Assembly: GCA_003575245.1 (NCBI GenBank)
Contig: NMQN01000187.1
Coordinates: 1 to 7,902, forward strand
Source: Candidatus Atribacteria bacterium 1244-E10-H5-B2
Lineage (GTDB): Bacteria > Atribacterota > JS1 > SB-45 > 34-128
Direction of reading: 5' to 3'
Length of the DNA stretch: 7,902 nucleotides
Shown: in pieces, positions 7,275-7,902 of the stretch
Position numbering within the stretch: the stretch's first letter is position 1
Layout of the letters: each line of letters opens with the position of its first letter
Translations under genes and position numbers: made by a program
The notes under the pieces: generated by a model
What the model was told of the DNA's origin: nothing
Database searches by the model: none
The model's input: the letters and a program-made list of their open reading frames with translations, nothing else

Positions 7275-7902
7275 ATGAAAGTTAGGTTGATAAATTACAC
7301 TAAAGACCCTGAAAAAATAGTAGCTCAGTCAGCAAGATTATGTTATTCTGCGTTGAGTGTTGAAGATTTAGAAGAAGAATTTACCGATAAATCGATAATA
7401 AAATTAATTAAAAAAATAATGAAATTAGGGCATTATTCTGTTTTGGAACATGCTACTTTTACTTTTGCCATAGAAGGAATATCCAGGGTTACTTCTCACC
7501 AATTAGTAAGACATCGGCTTGCCTCTTTTTCCCAACAAAGCCAAAGATATGTTAAAATAAATAAGGAAGGGTTTCCTTATGTTGTTCCAAAATCTATCGC
7601 GAAAGATAAAGAATTAGCTAAAATATTTATAGATACTATAAAAGAATTAGATGAAATTTATCAATTATTTCTAGACCATAATATTGAAGCAGAAGATGCA
7701 AGATATATTTTACCACAGGCGGTTACAACTAAAATGATAATATCTGCAAATGCACGGGAATTACTGCATATCTTTAAATTACGATGTTGTAATAGAGCTC
7801 AATGGGAGATTAGAGATGTTGTTATGAATATGTTAAGAGAAGTTAAAAAAATTGCCCCAACTATATTTGAAAATGCCGGACCGCCTTGCATTTTAGGACC
7901 TT
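7275..7902 (+). CDS. thyX: Flavin-dependent thymidylate synthase, 3' end outside window
   Basis: ThyX methylates dUMP to dTMP using methylenetetrahydrofolate, NADPH and FAD; it is the alternative to ThyA and acts as a homotetramer. The 209 visible codons contain the ThyX signature RHRLASFSQQSQRY (residues 79-92), the preceding GHYSVLEHATFTF (His53 in the position of the catalytic/flavin-site histidine), LPQAVTTKM, and FKLRCCNRAQWEIR with Arg174, which corresponds to the dUMP-binding arginine of the family. Family members are about 215-250 residues, so only the C-terminal tail is missing. The ATG follows AAAGGAG (7259-7265) with a 9-bp spacer. The sequence reads without frameshift to the window end. 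It sits 522 bp after tdk and is presumably coregulated only loosely, if at all. Confidence 0.96.
   Translation, partial: MKVRLINYTKDPEKIVAQSARLCYSALSVEDLEEEFTDKSIIKLIKKIMKLGHYSVLEHATFTFAIEGISRVTSHQLVRHRLASFSQQSQRYVKINKEGFPYVVPKSIAKDKELAKIFIDTIKELDEIYQLFLDHNIEAEDARYILPQAVTTKMIISANARELLHIFKLRCCNRAQWEIRDVVMNMLREVKKIAPTIFENAGPPCILGP

Overview
This is an AT-rich bacterial chromosome segment. It carries six protein genes, all on the + strand, separated by unusually long noncoding spacers. In order they are pyrG (CTP synthase), a MobA-like nucleotidyltransferase of unknown substrate, rho (transcription terminator), rpmE (ribosomal protein L31, zinc-binding form), tdk (thymidine kinase) and thyX (flavin-dependent thymidylate synthase, cut off by the window end). 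The genes cover only about 64% of the window, which is low for a bacterium. No phage, CRISPR, transposase, tRNA or rRNA gene is visible.

The order rho-rpmE-tdk is familiar from Firmicutes and some deep-branching or uncultivated bacterial phyla. The gene content is housekeeping and gives no firm taxon. An uncultivated AT-rich lineage (for example Atribacterota-like or Omnitrophota-like) is a guess based on the style of the spacers, not a result. Start sites are well supported by Shine-Dalgarno sequences; rho uses TTG.

The genes fall into pyrimidine nucleotide supply (pyrG makes CTP, tdk salvages thymidine, thyX makes dTMP de novo) and core gene expression (rho, rpmE). They do not form a tight operon, because every gap is 370-960 bp. 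Only rpmE has a textbook promoter (TTGACC, 17 bp, extended TATAAT), and only the rpmE-tdk gap has a clear intrinsic terminator.

The striking part is the spacer DNA. Read in sevens, much of it is tandem heptamers whose motif drifts gradually (TAGTNNN, TCGTNNN, NAGCGTA, AAAANNN). Where both orientations occur in a complete gap, one orientation follows the upstream gene and the inverted orientation precedes the next gene. In two spacers the outer ends form perfect 11-bp and 13-bp inverted repeats (TAGTCGTTAGT / ACTAACGACTA). Three further arrays have an 8-bp period and exactly four units each (RAYNGGNN-like). Two spacers also hold palindrome-rich cassettes that begin with the same 25-bp sequence (24/25 identical). 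The first array even supplies the last two codons and the stop of pyrG. This repeat system, rather than any gene, is the candidate for something undescribed.
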